Positions 1 to 11,325 of a DNA stretch of 64,000 bases are shown here, piece by piece. The stretch's first letter is position 1. Every line of letters starts with the position of its first letter. The DNA comes from Apostichopus japonicus. Its lineage: Eukaryota > Echinodermata > Holothuroidea > Aspidochirotida > Stichopodidae. Under the pieces are notes generated by a model that was not told where the DNA came from, made no database searches, and worked only from the letters and a program-made list of their open reading frames with translations. The stretch lies in assembly GCF_037975245.1 (NCBI RefSeq), contig NC_092569.1, positions 7,932,501 to 7,996,500 of the forward strand, written 5' to 3'. The translations under genes were made by a program, and so were the position numbers.

Positions 1-2134
1 AAGCTGTTCCAGATTTTATATGGTTATATATTAATTTTCTGGTTTAGGTTCTTTTGAGCTGAGTCGTGATCCGGTGATGTGAGGTTTACTGATCATTGTT
101 GTTAGATGACTGGGCTGGTAAGTGATGCATGATATTTTGCAGGGTATTTCCTTTGTGGTCATAATTGTTCATGCGAGGACCTGAGGTTATATTTTAGCTA
201 TTTTGTTTACTATTATTTTCTGATTTTATCTCGCCAGGAGCGAAAGCATGTATATACGCCATGCCATTGATTTGCATTCTTTGTCATGTTACAGAAGGTG
301 TTAATTAAATTTCATCTTTAGATATGTGCTAGATTGGTACTTCGGTAAATATCATATTCTGCTGTTATCATTCTTATGGATGATGTTATTGTACGACGCA
401 AGAGATTCACTTTTTCACTTTTCGGGTTTATATGGATGAACCGATAACTCCATTCTTTTCTTCAATTCATTTCCAATTCTTTTTCAATTCATTCGAGTCT
501 TACTCAATTATTATCTTGTTATTTTCACTAGAGATGAGCTATTGCAGGGTTGCTAGTCACTTGTTCATTGCAAGATTGTTTTACCAATTATCTGTTGTTT
601 TATTATTTTCATTCAATTGAGGAGTTTCACACCAATGGTAAGTTGTTGGGTTAAATGTATACATGGCTTACCTGGACAACTGTTAAGTTTTATATTTTCT
701 CTTCTCATTGCAGAGGCTGTTTTTGTTTTGTTTGTCTGTTTGCTTTGTTTGAATAAATTGGATAAACCAAGTGCAGTACTACTCTTCATCATTGTCGTTT
801 GCGTGGCATGACTCACTGCTAGCTCCCATTCAACTAGATTCCCGAATCGCTTCATTAACTTTTTCAGACAGCGGCACGCGGTTAAGGGGGAGTCTTCAAT
901 GCCTTAAGAAGACAACTATGCGAGTGCAGTCGCTTAAAATAATGGTCCTTTTATGCCCGTGCTGGCAGTGTGTTTCGCACGTACGCAACGATGTTCACAT
1001 GGCACAATGTTGTGCAATGCGATATGTAAACAGGAAATGGTATTTTGGTTGATCGATGAGTGAAAATTGAAGTTAGCTTGCTGCAACGAGCCAGGCATTT
1101 TTGCTGCGTTGTGTCTTTGATATTCGTACAATTTTGTGGAACTTTATTGGATTTAACAAAACCGGGTTTCCGTATAAATACGGAAGACTTACATCCCTGA
1201 TGTGAACAATATTCACATTGGCAGATTACCGAGATGGACACTTTTCTTGTATACAGCATACAAAATGATCTCTACCAAAGAAAACATGTTTCTTCTCAAG
1301 CCTAGAATAATAGTTTTAAATATACTCGCTATTTGGGGATAGTGACTAAACATCAACTTGCGAAAACGCAAAATTCACTAGGCACTTTCGATTGCTGATA
1401 AAGTCTCCTTAGTACACAAGGTTAGGCAATTGGGCAGATATATGGTGCTACGTAATTGCAACTGGTGTTGAGTGAATATCTTTGCAAAAAATCCTAGGAG
1501 CAACAACAACAAACTAGTCTCAAAACTCTTTATATTGTTTTCTTTAATTGGTTGAGAAATTAATATATGAACACAACATATTTATGATATGAACACAACA
1601 TATTTATGAATGCCTTTAAAACACATTACATACTTCCTAAGCTCAAACCATTCCCTCTAATAAATAGTTATTTTAGATTTCAAGTAATGCTTTCGCTGTA
1701 TGTTTGTAAATGCTCAATTGAAGTTTGTGAACAATCTCTGCACATTGTAACTTTCCGTACAAAATGCATGTGCAGTTAGCAAACCATTTTATACAGTTAA
1801 TGAGAACGGTCATTGATAAAATTCTAACTAGGCCACAGTTATTTTCTTAAATTGGGCCTAGTCATTTCCACAATGTAACTATATGGTCAATTCCATGATA
1901 AGGTCAACATCATACCAAAAAATTTAAAATCATTGTACATTAAAATTGTATAAGTTTCCAATAAATAGACTACTAGTAGTTACTAAAAATAATTTTTTCA
2001 CCCCGAAACATCATTTGTTTGATTATTGGGTCGGTAATAACAAATGGTTCCCGTAGTAACTAGATTATGAAAAATACAGTGAAATTTCATATTGTGCAGA
2101 TTTGTACATAGTAATCATAGGTATCATCAGTTTT
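1..2134. other. No gene seen; AT-rich non-coding DNA
   Basis: No reading frame here has recognisable protein motifs, and short open frames overlap on both strands without coding character. If the minus-strand modular gene continues leftward this is intron or 3' region. The only structure seen is a repeat fragment near 1458-1560 that recurs at 5478-5570 and, inverted, near 13945-13972. Confidence 0.5.
1458..1560. repeat. Interspersed repeat fragment
   Basis: About 90 bases starting at 'caactggtgttgagtg' recur with few changes at 5478-5570. The right part, around 'tttaattggttgagaaa', occurs in reverse complement near 13945-13972. At least three copies lie within 14 kb, which indicates a mobile or duplicated repeat. 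No coding content and no terminal repeats were recognised. Confidence 0.7.
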
Positions 2135-2819
2135 TTGGACTAATTGTATTTGCTATAGCATAGTGCTCACTTAATAGCTTCAATTTTTTTTTTACATCAA
2201 GGCATTAGACAATAGTGGTGAATTGAAAACACCCTCGATTTACTGTCACGCGAGTCACAAAATTGACTGTTTTTTTGTTGTTCTCCTTGCCTGCGCAATA
2301 GTTTTACTCCAAATAATGAATATCAAGTCTTCACATAGATACTAAAAGGATTATATACTGAATTTTCCTTTCCAGAAGATATTCAAATTTTGCGGAAAAT
2401 CACCCTTTACGAATGTCACGCGAGTCACGTCACGTCACGCGAGTCACGTCAATTCAAGATAGTGTTCTACCTATTTACTGTGTGTTGGACTAATTATATT
2501 TGCTATATAGTATAGTGCTCACTTAATAGCTTCAATTTTATTTTGACATCAAGGCATTAGACAACAGTGGTAAATTGAAAACAGTAAACACCCTCTATTT
2601 ACTGTCACGTGAGTCACAAAATTGACTGTTTTTGTTTTTCTCCTTGCCTGCACAATAGTTTTACTCCAAATAATGAATATCAAGTCTTCACATAGATACC
2701 AAAAGGATTACTGAATTTTCCTTTTGAGAAGATATTCAAATTTTGCAGAAAATCACTCTTTACGAATGTCACGCGAGTCACGTCAAATCAAGATAGTGTT
2801 TCTACCTATTTACTGTGTG
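2135..2819. repeat. Direct duplication, two copies of about 340 bp
   Basis: Copy one (2135-2484) and copy two (2485-2819) share the same order of words: 'ttggactaatt', 'gctcacttaatagcttcaat', 'catcaaggcattagacaa', 'ctccttgcctgc', 'cacatagatac', then 'gtttctacc/gttctacc tatttactgtgtg'. They abut head to tail. Copy one has an extra GTCACGCGAGTCAC block near 2434-2447. Differences are scattered substitutions and small indels, so the duplication is not recent. Confidence 0.85.
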
Positions 2820-3917
2820 AAAATTACAGGGATGTTATAGTTTGATGAATGAATCACTGATTAAAGATATCATATATATGCATTCCTCTTAATATGGACA
2901 CACATAATGCAACTAATTATAATAATTTCATTTGAAATATCAGAATTTAAAATCATGAATATTTATTCGCAATATAATGCCTATTTTATCACCACATTTG
3001 GAAAGTTAGCACATGTCATTGATTTTTTAGTAATATACAAAAACATAATCTATATTTGTATCTGACAATGCCATGTGCTATGACTTGACAACCTTAAGAT
3101 TTTAACTGCTCAATCATTCCCAAAATCCTATGAGCTAATGTATCTTCTCAAATATTACACTTCAGGTTTATTCAAATATGACAAATGAGAATGGTAATTT
3201 GAATCACATTTTGATAGATCTGTTTCTTCTGTAACTTTCAAATGAGTGACTTCAACAGACTAAATATTGTTATAAATATTAATTGACAAGATATATTGCC
3301 TGAACAACTGTACTACCCATACAGTATATTACCTACTGTCTGCAGTCATGAAGGTAGTAACTCGGGGACATTAATATCATCTGGACATTCCCAAGGGAAG
3401 TACCTTTTGGACACTTTCTAGACCAATGAATGTTATATTTCACTATGCAAGATCTATACCTTCGATTCACTACTGCATTTGGTCTAGAATTATCCGAAAA
3501 GTGAACTTGTCACGTGAGTCATGTTTTCTTGTCACGCGAGTCACAATACATCTTCATCGTTATTTTCATGCGTTACAACATTTTTTCAAAGTTACATAGC
3601 AAATGAGGTAGAGGTGTTTTTCAACTTCGGTATGATTATAAAAAGTGATTGGAAATATTTTAATAAGACATAAGAAATCCAACATTTGTGTGTGCATTCT
3701 GATTTTTGCTAATAGTAACTGTCACGCGAGTCACGTTTAGTTTTTTGCCAATTTCACCCCCAATAATACTTGAGGTATAAATAGTTTTAGTCTACTGTTG
3801 TAAGCATTAAGGCGTACCTTCACTGACTACATGAATGCTTTTCTCCCATGTAATTTCTTTATTTGTTTAATGATATCAAATAGAGAGGAATTTTAGTAAA
3901 AATGTCACGCGAGTCAC
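2245..3917. repeat. Recurrent 14-bp word GTCACGCGAGTCAC
   Basis: The exact word lies at 2245-2258, 2415-2428, 2434-2447, 2768-2781, 3531-3544, 3721-3734 and 3904-3917. One-base or near variants lie at 2604-2617 (GTCACGTGAGTCAC) and 3509-3522. It is a direct repeat of GTCAC around a GCGA spacer. Some copies are explained by the duplication at 2135-2819, but those after 3500 sit in different surroundings. Function unknown; it could be a protein-binding site or a repeat-family fragment. Confidence 0.8.
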
Positions 3918-4280
3918 CATGGAATTGACCACATATCCAACACAAAGTTTTAGTTGGCACTGAATCTCGACAATTGTAAAATACCACGGAAGCAACTGAT
4001 GATTCAGTGATATCGTTCATTTCAATAGCTGTGCTGTTTGTACAAAGAATACACCTTTTTCCACATAATTTGACCCCTAGTGACCCAAATGACCTCCACA
4101 AAAACAATATGCTTCCTAAAATAACCTTGTCACAACTACATACTAAATATGAGATTGTTCCAAGCTTCCCTTCTTGAGATATCGTGTTTTCAAGGTTTTC
4201 ACAATTTGGCCTCTGGTGACCACAAATGACTGTTGAGTCCACAAACACAAAAGGCTTCTGTTACTTAACGTTTCACAACT
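2820..4280. other. No gene seen; non-coding DNA with repeats
   Basis: AT-rich sequence without convincing exons. A minus-strand open frame at 3859-4248 falls in low-copy repeat sequence containing 'gaggtcatttgggtcac'-type words that recur near 6090 and 31.4-32.0 kb, so I do not treat it as coding. The last four GTCACGCGAGTCAC-type words lie here. Confidence 0.5.
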
Positions 4281-4288
4281 ATATACAT

Positions 4289-4693
4289 CAGGGTTGTCCA
4301 ACCTACGGCCCGCGGGCCACAGTCCGGCCCGCCGCAGGGTCACGTCCGGCCCGCCAGAGATGCTCTACGGTGCGAAATTTTAGTGAGCAGATATTATTGA
4401 TAACAATTTGAAGCTATATAATCAATCATTCGAACCTTCAGGGTCCAAAAACTGCATACAAGTCAGTTTGTGTGACACTCTCTCAGCGGAGAGGGGGCGG
4501 CTGGACTTTATTCATCTGTTTTATCAGGAAGGAAAATAAATCAGTGCGCTCCGCGCGCAGTGCTCACATTTTGTTGCCTTGGGCTTCGGGCAAAAAATCG
4601 AAAATTCGAGCGTAGGGTTCATGCGGCCCCTCCTTCATCATAATCATTCCATGTTGCAACTTGCCCTCCTCTGCAAAAGGTTGGACAACCCTG
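4289..4693. mobile_element. hAT-type non-autonomous element (MITE), 405 bp
   Basis: The ends are perfect 16-bp inverted repeats, CAGGGTTGTCCAACCT at the left and its reverse complement at the right. They are flanked by identical 8-bp target duplications ATATACAT at 4281-4288 and 4694-4701. CA...TG ends with 8-bp duplications are the hAT signature. The subterminal block with CGGCCCGCGGGCC is GC-rich, unlike the surroundings, and resembles ends of known animal hAT-Charlie-like repeats. No transposase is encoded. Perfect termini and duplications suggest a fairly young insertion. Confidence 0.92.
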
Positions 4694-5032
4694 ATATACA
4701 TATTAAATATGAGATTGGTCCAAGCTTCCCTTCCTAAGATATCATGTTTTCAGGGTTACTTGTAACTTTGCTGAGACCATTTTGTCCTGTGTCAATTGAA
4801 CATTTCATGTTGTGTTGTAATGATTGACTATTATTGTGGACATATTCATAACAGGCTAGAAACTTTTAAAAGCTGTTATGAATAACTTTATTCAGTTGTC
4901 TAGTAATTTCTTTTATTCTGTTAGACCGCTGGCTCCCATGAAATTAACTTAGCAAATTTTCATGAGTTCTACATACTAAATGAGTAATGTCTTCCAGAAG
5001 AATATGCTTTTGTTAACAATTGTTATGCTTAC

Positions 5033-5209
5033 CATTGCAGGCTGGTTCGGGATACCATTTTCCATTGGACTTGCAAGTTACGGTGGCATTGCTGTACACA
5101 AGATTCGTATCACATCTTACTCTGATTGAACTTCCAGGACGATATATCATTTTAGGATCATTTACCAAAGAACCATTCTCGATGGTAGGAACCTCACATT
5201 GGGTGTCAT
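5033..5209 (-). CDS. Sushi/CCP domain exon of minus-strand modular gene
   Basis: Read on the minus strand, a polypyrimidine-AG acceptor (ag at 5211-5210) leads into 59 codons and a GTAAG donor; both junctions are phase 1. The peptide starts DDTQCEVPTIENG and has four cysteines in CCP spacing (QCEVP, RVRCD, VTCK, PACNG), with the conserved glycine and the tryptophan (GKWYP) before the last cysteine. CCP modules are about 60 residues and mediate protein binding in complement, selectin and scavenger-type receptors. It is the last exon visible before the left edge, so more domains or an anchor probably follow outside. Its joining to the CUB exon at 6522-6830 is inferred from strand, phase and proximity. 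Confidence 0.85.
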
Positions 5210-5374
5210 CTAAAAATTAAAAAGACCAATCTTTCAATCTCTCCAGATAATTTGCTGAACCAATGGTAAACTCAACTAGTATGCAAAATGCATTGAGATT
5301 TCGATGACTTCATTGCACTAGACTTCTGATAGTTAACCAGAAATCGCTGTCACAATATAAACGACATAAACCAA

Positions 5375-5600
5375 TATTTTGATGTACAATTACACTATGG
5401 CAAGATAAAACACAGGTCAGTCTCCTGTACGTGGCAATACACACCTCCACCAAATCAGAGCAATCTTTCTTCCACGTCAACAACTGGTGTTGAGTGAAAA
5501 TCTTTGCAAAAAATCCTAGTAGCAAGAACAGCAAACTTGTCTCAAAACTCCTTAAATTGTTGTATGTTTTGCAAATTATGACTGATGGCATGTAGGAAAT
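5375..5600. repeat. Interspersed repeat, several local copies
   Basis: The right part matches 1458-1560 in direct orientation, and the left part ('caattacactatggcaagataaaacaca' region) matches 8430-8485 in reverse complement. The three places together look like fragments of one repeat scattered around the sushi, CUB and WSC exons. No open frame is supported. Confidence 0.65.
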
Positions 5601-5695
5601 GCCTCAACAAATAATTTAGGAGATGTTTTGGTATTCTGACACGAAACATTTTTTCCTTCACGTTTTTGTGTTAATGAACCCAATTTTACCTTACC

Positions 5696-5973
5696 GGTGT
5701 ATATACATACAAGCAGTATATGAAACTTTCTTCACATGTTTGTATAGAGTGCCTATCAAATAGTGACACAGTTAAGTCAATGTCACTTTGGTGGCTGGTT
5801 TGCTGATACTATCTACTGATACCATATATACCATATATGGTGTATATACATACAAGCAGTATATGAAACTTTCTTCACATGTTTGTATAGAGTGCCTATC
5901 AAATAGTGACACAGTTAAGTCAATGTCACTTTGGTGGCTGGTTCGCTGATACTATCTACTGATACCATATATG
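5696..5973. repeat. Tandem duplication, period 143 bp
   Basis: The block starting GGTGTATATACATACAAG at 5696 repeats at 5839 with almost no differences, apart from 'ggtttgctg' against 'ggttcgctg'. Two near-identical units in tandem point to a recent duplication within the intron between the sushi and CUB exons. Confidence 0.9.
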
Positions 5974-6039
5974 CTAATTTCCAATTGCCAACAACCTCGC
6001 CTATTCGTATGAGGCGTATCGCACATGTTATCTTATAGG

Positions 6040-6350
6040 CTGGTCGGTTGGAGATACCGCACGTTATGAAACAAGGTTCCAACAATTTGACCTCTAGTGA
6101 CCCCAAATGACATTTGACCTCCACCAAAAACAATAGGCTTCTTCTAAATGTAGTAATTCTTCACATGAAATACATCCAAGTTTCCTCTCTTGAGGTATCG
6201 TGTTTACAAAGTTTGCACATATTGACTCCTGGTGCCCCCAAATAAAGTTTGACAACAACCAAAAACAAAAGGCTTTTCCTCCTAAATGTGGTTTTCCTAC
6301 ACATGAAATATGAAATTAGTCAAAACTTCCCTTCTTGAGATATCGATATT
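6040..6350. repeat. GTGACC/AGGTCA-type intronic repeat
   Basis: Contains two diverged units with 'tgaaatat...', 'caaacttcccttcttgagatatcg' type words, 'gacctctagtgacccc' and 'tgacctccaccaaaaacaat'. Related stretches lie at about 4040-4260, 4694-4770 and, inverted, 8230-8345. Similar sequence types occur in many invertebrate deuterostomes, but I cannot assign a named family. Confidence 0.6.
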
Positions 6351-6521
6351 ACAAGCAAGGCGTCACATACACTCATCTGCCTACATGACTGCATAGGTTA
6401 GATTGAGGAAATTATTTAATGATAATGAAATTCAAGCGTGATCAGTGACCAATTCACAGCAGAATATGTAAGGGCAGTGGTTATAAACTTCAATGAACAA
6501 AATAGTTTGAAGTACGGATAC

Positions 6522-6830
6522 CTTGAAAGTTCAAGAAAAACCCTTCTCCTCCATCCGAGTCAACTGAAGAGACAAATGTGATACGAACATGGTCTGCATC
6601 GGTTGATAGGGTGTATGGCTGATTCAAACGAGGCACAGTGACGTCGTGATCTGGAAACTGCAACTTGATCTGATCACCATCGGCAAGAGATATGTCATGG
6701 ATTGTGATCTTTGTATTAGGTTTGGACAACTCTATGTCCCAAATGCAAGTGATACCTGCTGGGTAAGGGATAGGGTAACCAGGTGATGAGATTGTTCCTT
6801 CCCCTGCTGCTAAACGTCCACCGCAGTTAC
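6522..6830 (-). CDS. CUB domain exon of minus-strand modular gene
   Basis: Minus strand: acceptor 'aatgtag', 103 codons, donor 'GTATCC', phase 1 at both ends. The peptide opens with NCGGRLAAGEGTISSPGYP, the classic CUB start, then YPAGITCIWDIEL, ITIHDISLADGDQIKL, and closes with GEGFFLNFQG. It has the first disulfide pair (NCGG and ITCIW) but lacks the second pair of many CUB domains, which is known in two-cysteine CUBs. CUB domains are about 110-residue beta sandwiches in secreted or surface proteins that bind ligands, often with calcium. The neighbouring exons in the same gene are WSC-like (7867-8115) and sushi (5033-5209). Confidence 0.9.
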
Positions 6831-7866
6831 CTACATTGACTATGAGGAGAAAGGGCAATATAGTAATTTTTCATATTGAACATTATGTTGTAAATAGTCA
6901 ATAGACATTAGTTTTTAACCAAAGCTCCACCCATTTATTTAAAGAATTAAAGTCTCAATGTGTGTAAGCCAAATTTAAACTGTGACATTTCAAGCAAGGA
7001 AGGTATTACATTGGTACAATGGGTATTTAACAGTAAATAAAGAGGACTTCGATGCCTCCAATCATACATAGAGTGAGATATTTGGCTGTAAAAACTGTTT
7101 TCAAAAGCTGAAGTTTACTAGTTTTGAACGTTCACATTAGAGTGTGTAATATAATTTGATAGAATTGAGGTATATTTAAGGATATTGACAGAATGAAGCA
7201 GAATCCTCCATCTTATGACATAGGAAAAATATAAATGGTGTATATAGTTTAACCTGTTGCTTAACAGTGATTAAACTATATCAAAATTCTCCAACAGATC
7301 AATGAAGAGACAATCACAGACACATGCATGAACATTTTCAGACGTCCCTCATTTGTATCAATATATTGTGATGAAGTGATCAAAGAAGTCACAGTTCAAC
7401 CTCTATGATAACTAAGGTTACAACATGATGTCATCATTGTAATCAAAGTCAATTCTTTATTAAGAGTAAGTATTAGCAGTCTTCATATAGTTGCCACTTC
7501 ATCAAATGTTCCATGGTTCATTCTTTGGAATGACTAAAGTAATGAGATAAAGTCATCAATTTTACCTATGATTAAGAGTAATTATATGTTAAGGTGAGGC
7601 TAGCAATGTTTTCTGGTGTGCTCTGAAAATATATAAATATGATGCAAGGGCAAGTCATACCTTTTTATGCAAGGCAATTTAATGATACGTTTTGTTCCTA
7701 TTCATCAAAGGATGATAACTTTTTCCATAACCCACCTGAACAAAGAAAATGTAACATGGTGAATAAGACTATTTAAAAGCCATTCCATGTAGTGATACAT
7801 GGTGTCAAAGAAATCAAATTGAATACAAATTTGCCAGATATGACATGATAGAGAGGCCTTAATTAC
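6831..7866 (-). other. Intron between WSC-like and CUB exons
   Basis: Non-coding, AT-rich. It begins (minus strand) with GTAATT at the WSC donor and ends with the acceptor 'caatgtag' of the CUB exon. Nothing else was recognised in it. Confidence 0.6.
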
Positions 7867-8115
7867 CATCGTAGATGATAGATCTGTTGATCGCATCTTT
7901 GCATTCCTCGAATGGCACCATTTTGCTTTCTTGTACTTTCTCAGATTCTGCTCCACACGAGCATCCATAATTAGCATCGACCGAGGCAAATGCAAAGCCA
8001 AACTCTCTGCAGAATTTCAGACAACTGCCGGAGGACAGGTCAAGTGAGTCACTGAATTTGCCGACAAACGAAGGACTGTTATCATCAGTTATTACACATG
8101 ACACAACGGCTGGTG
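7867..8115 (-). CDS. WSC-like domain exon of minus-strand modular gene
   Basis: Minus strand: acceptor 'ccttaccag' (or six bases downstream, 'caccag'), about 83 codons, donor GTAATT; phase 1 on both sides. The peptide contains LSSGSCLKFCREFGFAFASV and then DANYGCSCGAESEK and VPFEECKDA. This is the C-x3-C, G-x-x-x-A, C-x-CG, EC pattern of a WSC (cell-wall integrity/polycystin-1 type) carbohydrate-binding domain. Six of the usual eight cysteines are present; the final CxG...CGG pair is absent, so this may be a degenerate or six-cysteine variant. WSC followed by CUB also occurs in Kremen proteins, but no kringle exon was found here. The adjacent upstream exon in the inferred gene is SRCR exon 2 at 41316-41489. 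Confidence 0.75.
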
Positions 8116-9215
8116 CTGGTAAGGAATAGGAAATACAAACACGGTAATTTTCTTTGCCAAACCAAACAAGTGTACAGATTCTGCATTATGTTATTTGAAG
8201 CACAATTAGGACAGGTCATTGTTCACTTGTTTTGATGATAATCATAACCTATGCAATCCTTCTGGCGTGTGTGTGATGCCTCGCATGTTAACACAATATC
8301 TCAAGATGGGAAACTTGGACCAATAACATATTTAGTATGTACTTAGTTCACTTTTGGTGGAAAAAAAATTGTTAATTTCATACTTTGTGTGTGAACCCAT
8401 CACATTGAGGAAAAGACCACTATTATTTTTGGTGGAGGTGTGTATTGCCACATACTGTGTTTATCATGCCATAGTGTAATTGTATCAAAATGGTCGTTCC
8501 AGCCATTTCTTTTTCAACAGCTATTTCTGGTTACTAACAAGCAGAAGTGCCATGAAGTCATGGAAACCGCAATACGTTTCCCCATTTTCCATTCAGGCAG
8601 CTTTCCTCTTCCCAATAATTTCAAAATATGACAGATTAACGTTGCATTATGGATTGCCGGTGTAAGAGTGTAAAATCTCCCCTGAGTATGTCTCCAGGTA
8701 TATTATAGCTAAGTTTTAAAACATCCTGTCAGGTAACGTTACTCCGCTGTGAAATATCTCCTATACTCAGTGTACATGGGATGCGATCAATGCTGTTCAA
8801 GTGTGCTAAACGAACAGCGGGGAATTTAGACACAACAATATATTTCAGATGTAATGAATGTGCATAATGTACAACAAAATTGTACAAAACACCCAAATAG
8901 CATAATGCAACCATAGTCGCAGCAGTTCTTGTTAACTACCCTCATAAACTGGTGACTTAAATCAACAGCTAGATATAGGAGAGTACAAGAAACAAACCAT
9001 TTGCAGGTAATAGGTTCCACTAATGAACAATATATTGTGCCCATTTCTTCAGTTTGTTTAAAAAAGATGAATTGTATTATAAGCTTGCGGAGAGGGGGGG
9101 GGGGGGGAAGAGACTGTCTAGGAGTAAACATGTGTGGAATATATATGGATTTGACGAAAAAATAATATTCAGACGCAAATGGTGCACTCTGATGCATATC
9201 ATTACTTAGGTAGTA
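8116..9215. other. Non-coding intronic stretch
   Basis: Contains a reverse-complement copy (8430-8485) of part of the 5375-5600 repeat, AGGTCA/GTGACC-type repeat remnants near 8230-8345, and a run of 14 G at 9094-9107. No coding signal. Confidence 0.5.
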
Positions 9216-9390
9216 TTAAAGGAGAAATAAACCCTAGTTTTTTTTTGCATCCATTCTTACGTTTTGACAGATGGTCTTTCCAGTAAACGCAAAAGAAAAG
9301 CATAAAAATCCATTCTTTGAGGTAAAAAAACGATTTGAATGTAGTTCATGTGTCGCGCCATTTTGTTTGAATTTAGCCAGTTCCCGGATG

Positions 9391-10631
9391 CAGGGGCGGC
9401 GATCTGTTTCAAATATTGGGGGGGGGAACATTTGCTTGGATGCAGGCGAATTACTATCAAAGCGGAGCACCACCATTGGTTGGCGCGCAGCGTACAAGAA
9501 AATGTCTGGTTTTGACAGCCCCCCAGATCACCGGAAATGGCACTTCTTGGGCTTGAAAATGACCAACCAGATGTACACTTTTGCCTGAGAACCAAGTTTT
9601 TCCTAATAGTTTTTTTTTCATTCATAACCTTTTTCAAGATTGTCACCAGTCACACATCATGTTCGACCTCATTGCATCTCCTGTGGATCATTGCTTTTAG
9701 AAGTAATTCTACGTAATGCCCCACAATACCCGTCAGCCCCACTTTTCAAGGTTTTAGGCCCATTATTTGTTCAGAATTTGAATAGACTAATTCACTTCAA
9801 AACGTACCCATAATGTTGCACAAAATTTTATCTATGGACAACCAATATAGCAAAAACCCCCTCAACCCCTAACAGACCGGTGAAAATTGCACGAGTAGAG
9901 GGAAGTATGATGAAGAATGTTGGTCAAGGAATTTTCGAAAATTCAGACAAAGTTAAATTATTGGTGTACAAATATTAAAACCTCTTAATAACGCCTATTA
10001 TAAAACTTCGATATCATAGAAAATACCCAAAAAATATGCTCGAGGGGGAGGGCCGTCTCCACCCTCCCCCCCTCCTTTGGCTACGCACCTGCGGTTAGAA
10101 ATTTTGTAGGAAACAGGCCAAATGGCAACCCAGTGAACCCATATTGATTTTGATCATATATACGATTGTACGTCCTTACACTCATACAAAAGATGCAAAC
10201 CAAATTTCATTACAGATGTGGTTCGTCTAGCTATTCATTTCCAAAAAAAGTAAAAACTACTTTCGGTCATATATAGTAACAAATTGTGACACGGTTTGAC
10301 AGGCGCCTTGCGAGAAATTTGCCAAGGGAGGGGCAAAGCTTGTACCTAGACTTTCAGAGTGTAGCGCCACCACAAGTTGGTGCAAAGCACAAAAGAAAAT
10401 TTTGGCCGAAAATGCCTCCCAGATCGCTGGAAATGGCACTTCCCAGGCCTTGTAAGTTGCATCTAAGCATTTTCTATTTTGAAATTACTAGCGATATCAT
10501 AAAAAAATACAAAACATATGCTTAAAAAAAAATATGCCACCAAATATTGGGGGGATATTAGATACTATGTCCCCCCACCTAAAATATTGGGGGGACATGT
10601 CCCCCCCGTCCCCCCATGATCGCCGCTCATG
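9391..10631. mobile_element. Nested hAT-type element, 1.24 kb, mosaic interior
   Basis: Termini CAGGGGCGGCGATC and (reverse complement of the right end) CATGAGCGGCGATC are flanked by identical 8-bp duplications CCCGGATG at 9383-9390 and 10632-10639. The interior is a mosaic. 9443-10091 matches the copy at 49398-50065 (words such as 'ggttggcgcgcagcgtac'), and 10300-10500 matches the short elements at 43389, 48597 and 60659 ('cagatcgctggaaatggcac'). The right end, with 'ggggggacatgtcccccc', matches the end of 47611-48398. So three related families are joined in one unit. No transposase. Confidence 0.85.
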
Positions 10632-11186
10632 CCCGGATGTACCGTGACAAAAGCGAGCCGCGTCGCGTATTTCAAGACAAAATAGTTGCCAATCCCTAAA
10701 ATAATTAGTACTTTCAACAATAGTAATGAATAAAATATCGATCAAAAAATATCTTTTGTCTTGATTGATCTGTAAAAATGCTGAAAGAGGTTATGAAATG
10801 AAAAAATGTTCACGTCTTGGAATGGTTTATCTACATTACTACAACACCAACCATGCACAACTTTCCGTAAATACGGCTTCAAACTCCATGAATTCGCTGT
10901 CAAAGTATTCCCTAGAGACCTCTCGAGCTGCCACTCGTAAAAAAAAAAACAAAGCTGCCCACCGCAGTTCATCTGACGTCATCAAAGGAACCATTTCAGC
11001 CAAAGCCAACTCCCCTCTGTTTACCGATACGGCGTTATACAGTTTACTACATGTAACCACAACACTCTTCTGATCAATTGTCTTCTCCCGAATCTTCCGA
11101 TTCCGAGGAAATAGGTCTTCAACTCTCAGGACATTCCTAAGCTTTGACGAAAATTATTTTCTTGAGGAAGAATCGGAGGAAATAGT

Positions 11187-11325
11187 TTTGAGGGTGATGA
11201 AGATGATATCGGTGCTTTTCCCTATCAATTGAGCCCCTTGCAGAAGAATTGTAAAACGATCCCGATGGCCGAGACGCGTCCCTACCGTGTGAAGTCCCCG
11301 AGCAGAACGGTTGAACTATCTTGAA
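11187..11325 (+). pseudogene. Possible 5' part of P2X7-ballast-type gene relic
   Basis: An open stretch reads FEGDEDDIGAFPYQLSPLQ and stops soon after. Acidic stretches with P-Y-x-(F/L)-x-P words are typical just upstream of ballast-type domains, and this frame is the same as that of the start at 12348. It may be an exon remnant of the gene whose cysteine-rich part lies at 12348-12733. Support is weak, and the intervening 1 kb has no visible coding sequence. Confidence 0.3.

Noticed and set aside
3859-4248. 129-codon minus-strand open frame
   Set aside because: It overlaps interspersed repeat sequence recurring near 6 kb and 8 kb, has no domain pattern and no splice context matching the phase-1 exons.
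5033-8115. Kremen orthologue (kringle-WSC-CUB)
   Set aside because: No kringle exon was found, the inferred upstream domain is SRCR and a sushi domain follows the CUB, so only the WSC-CUB order is shared.
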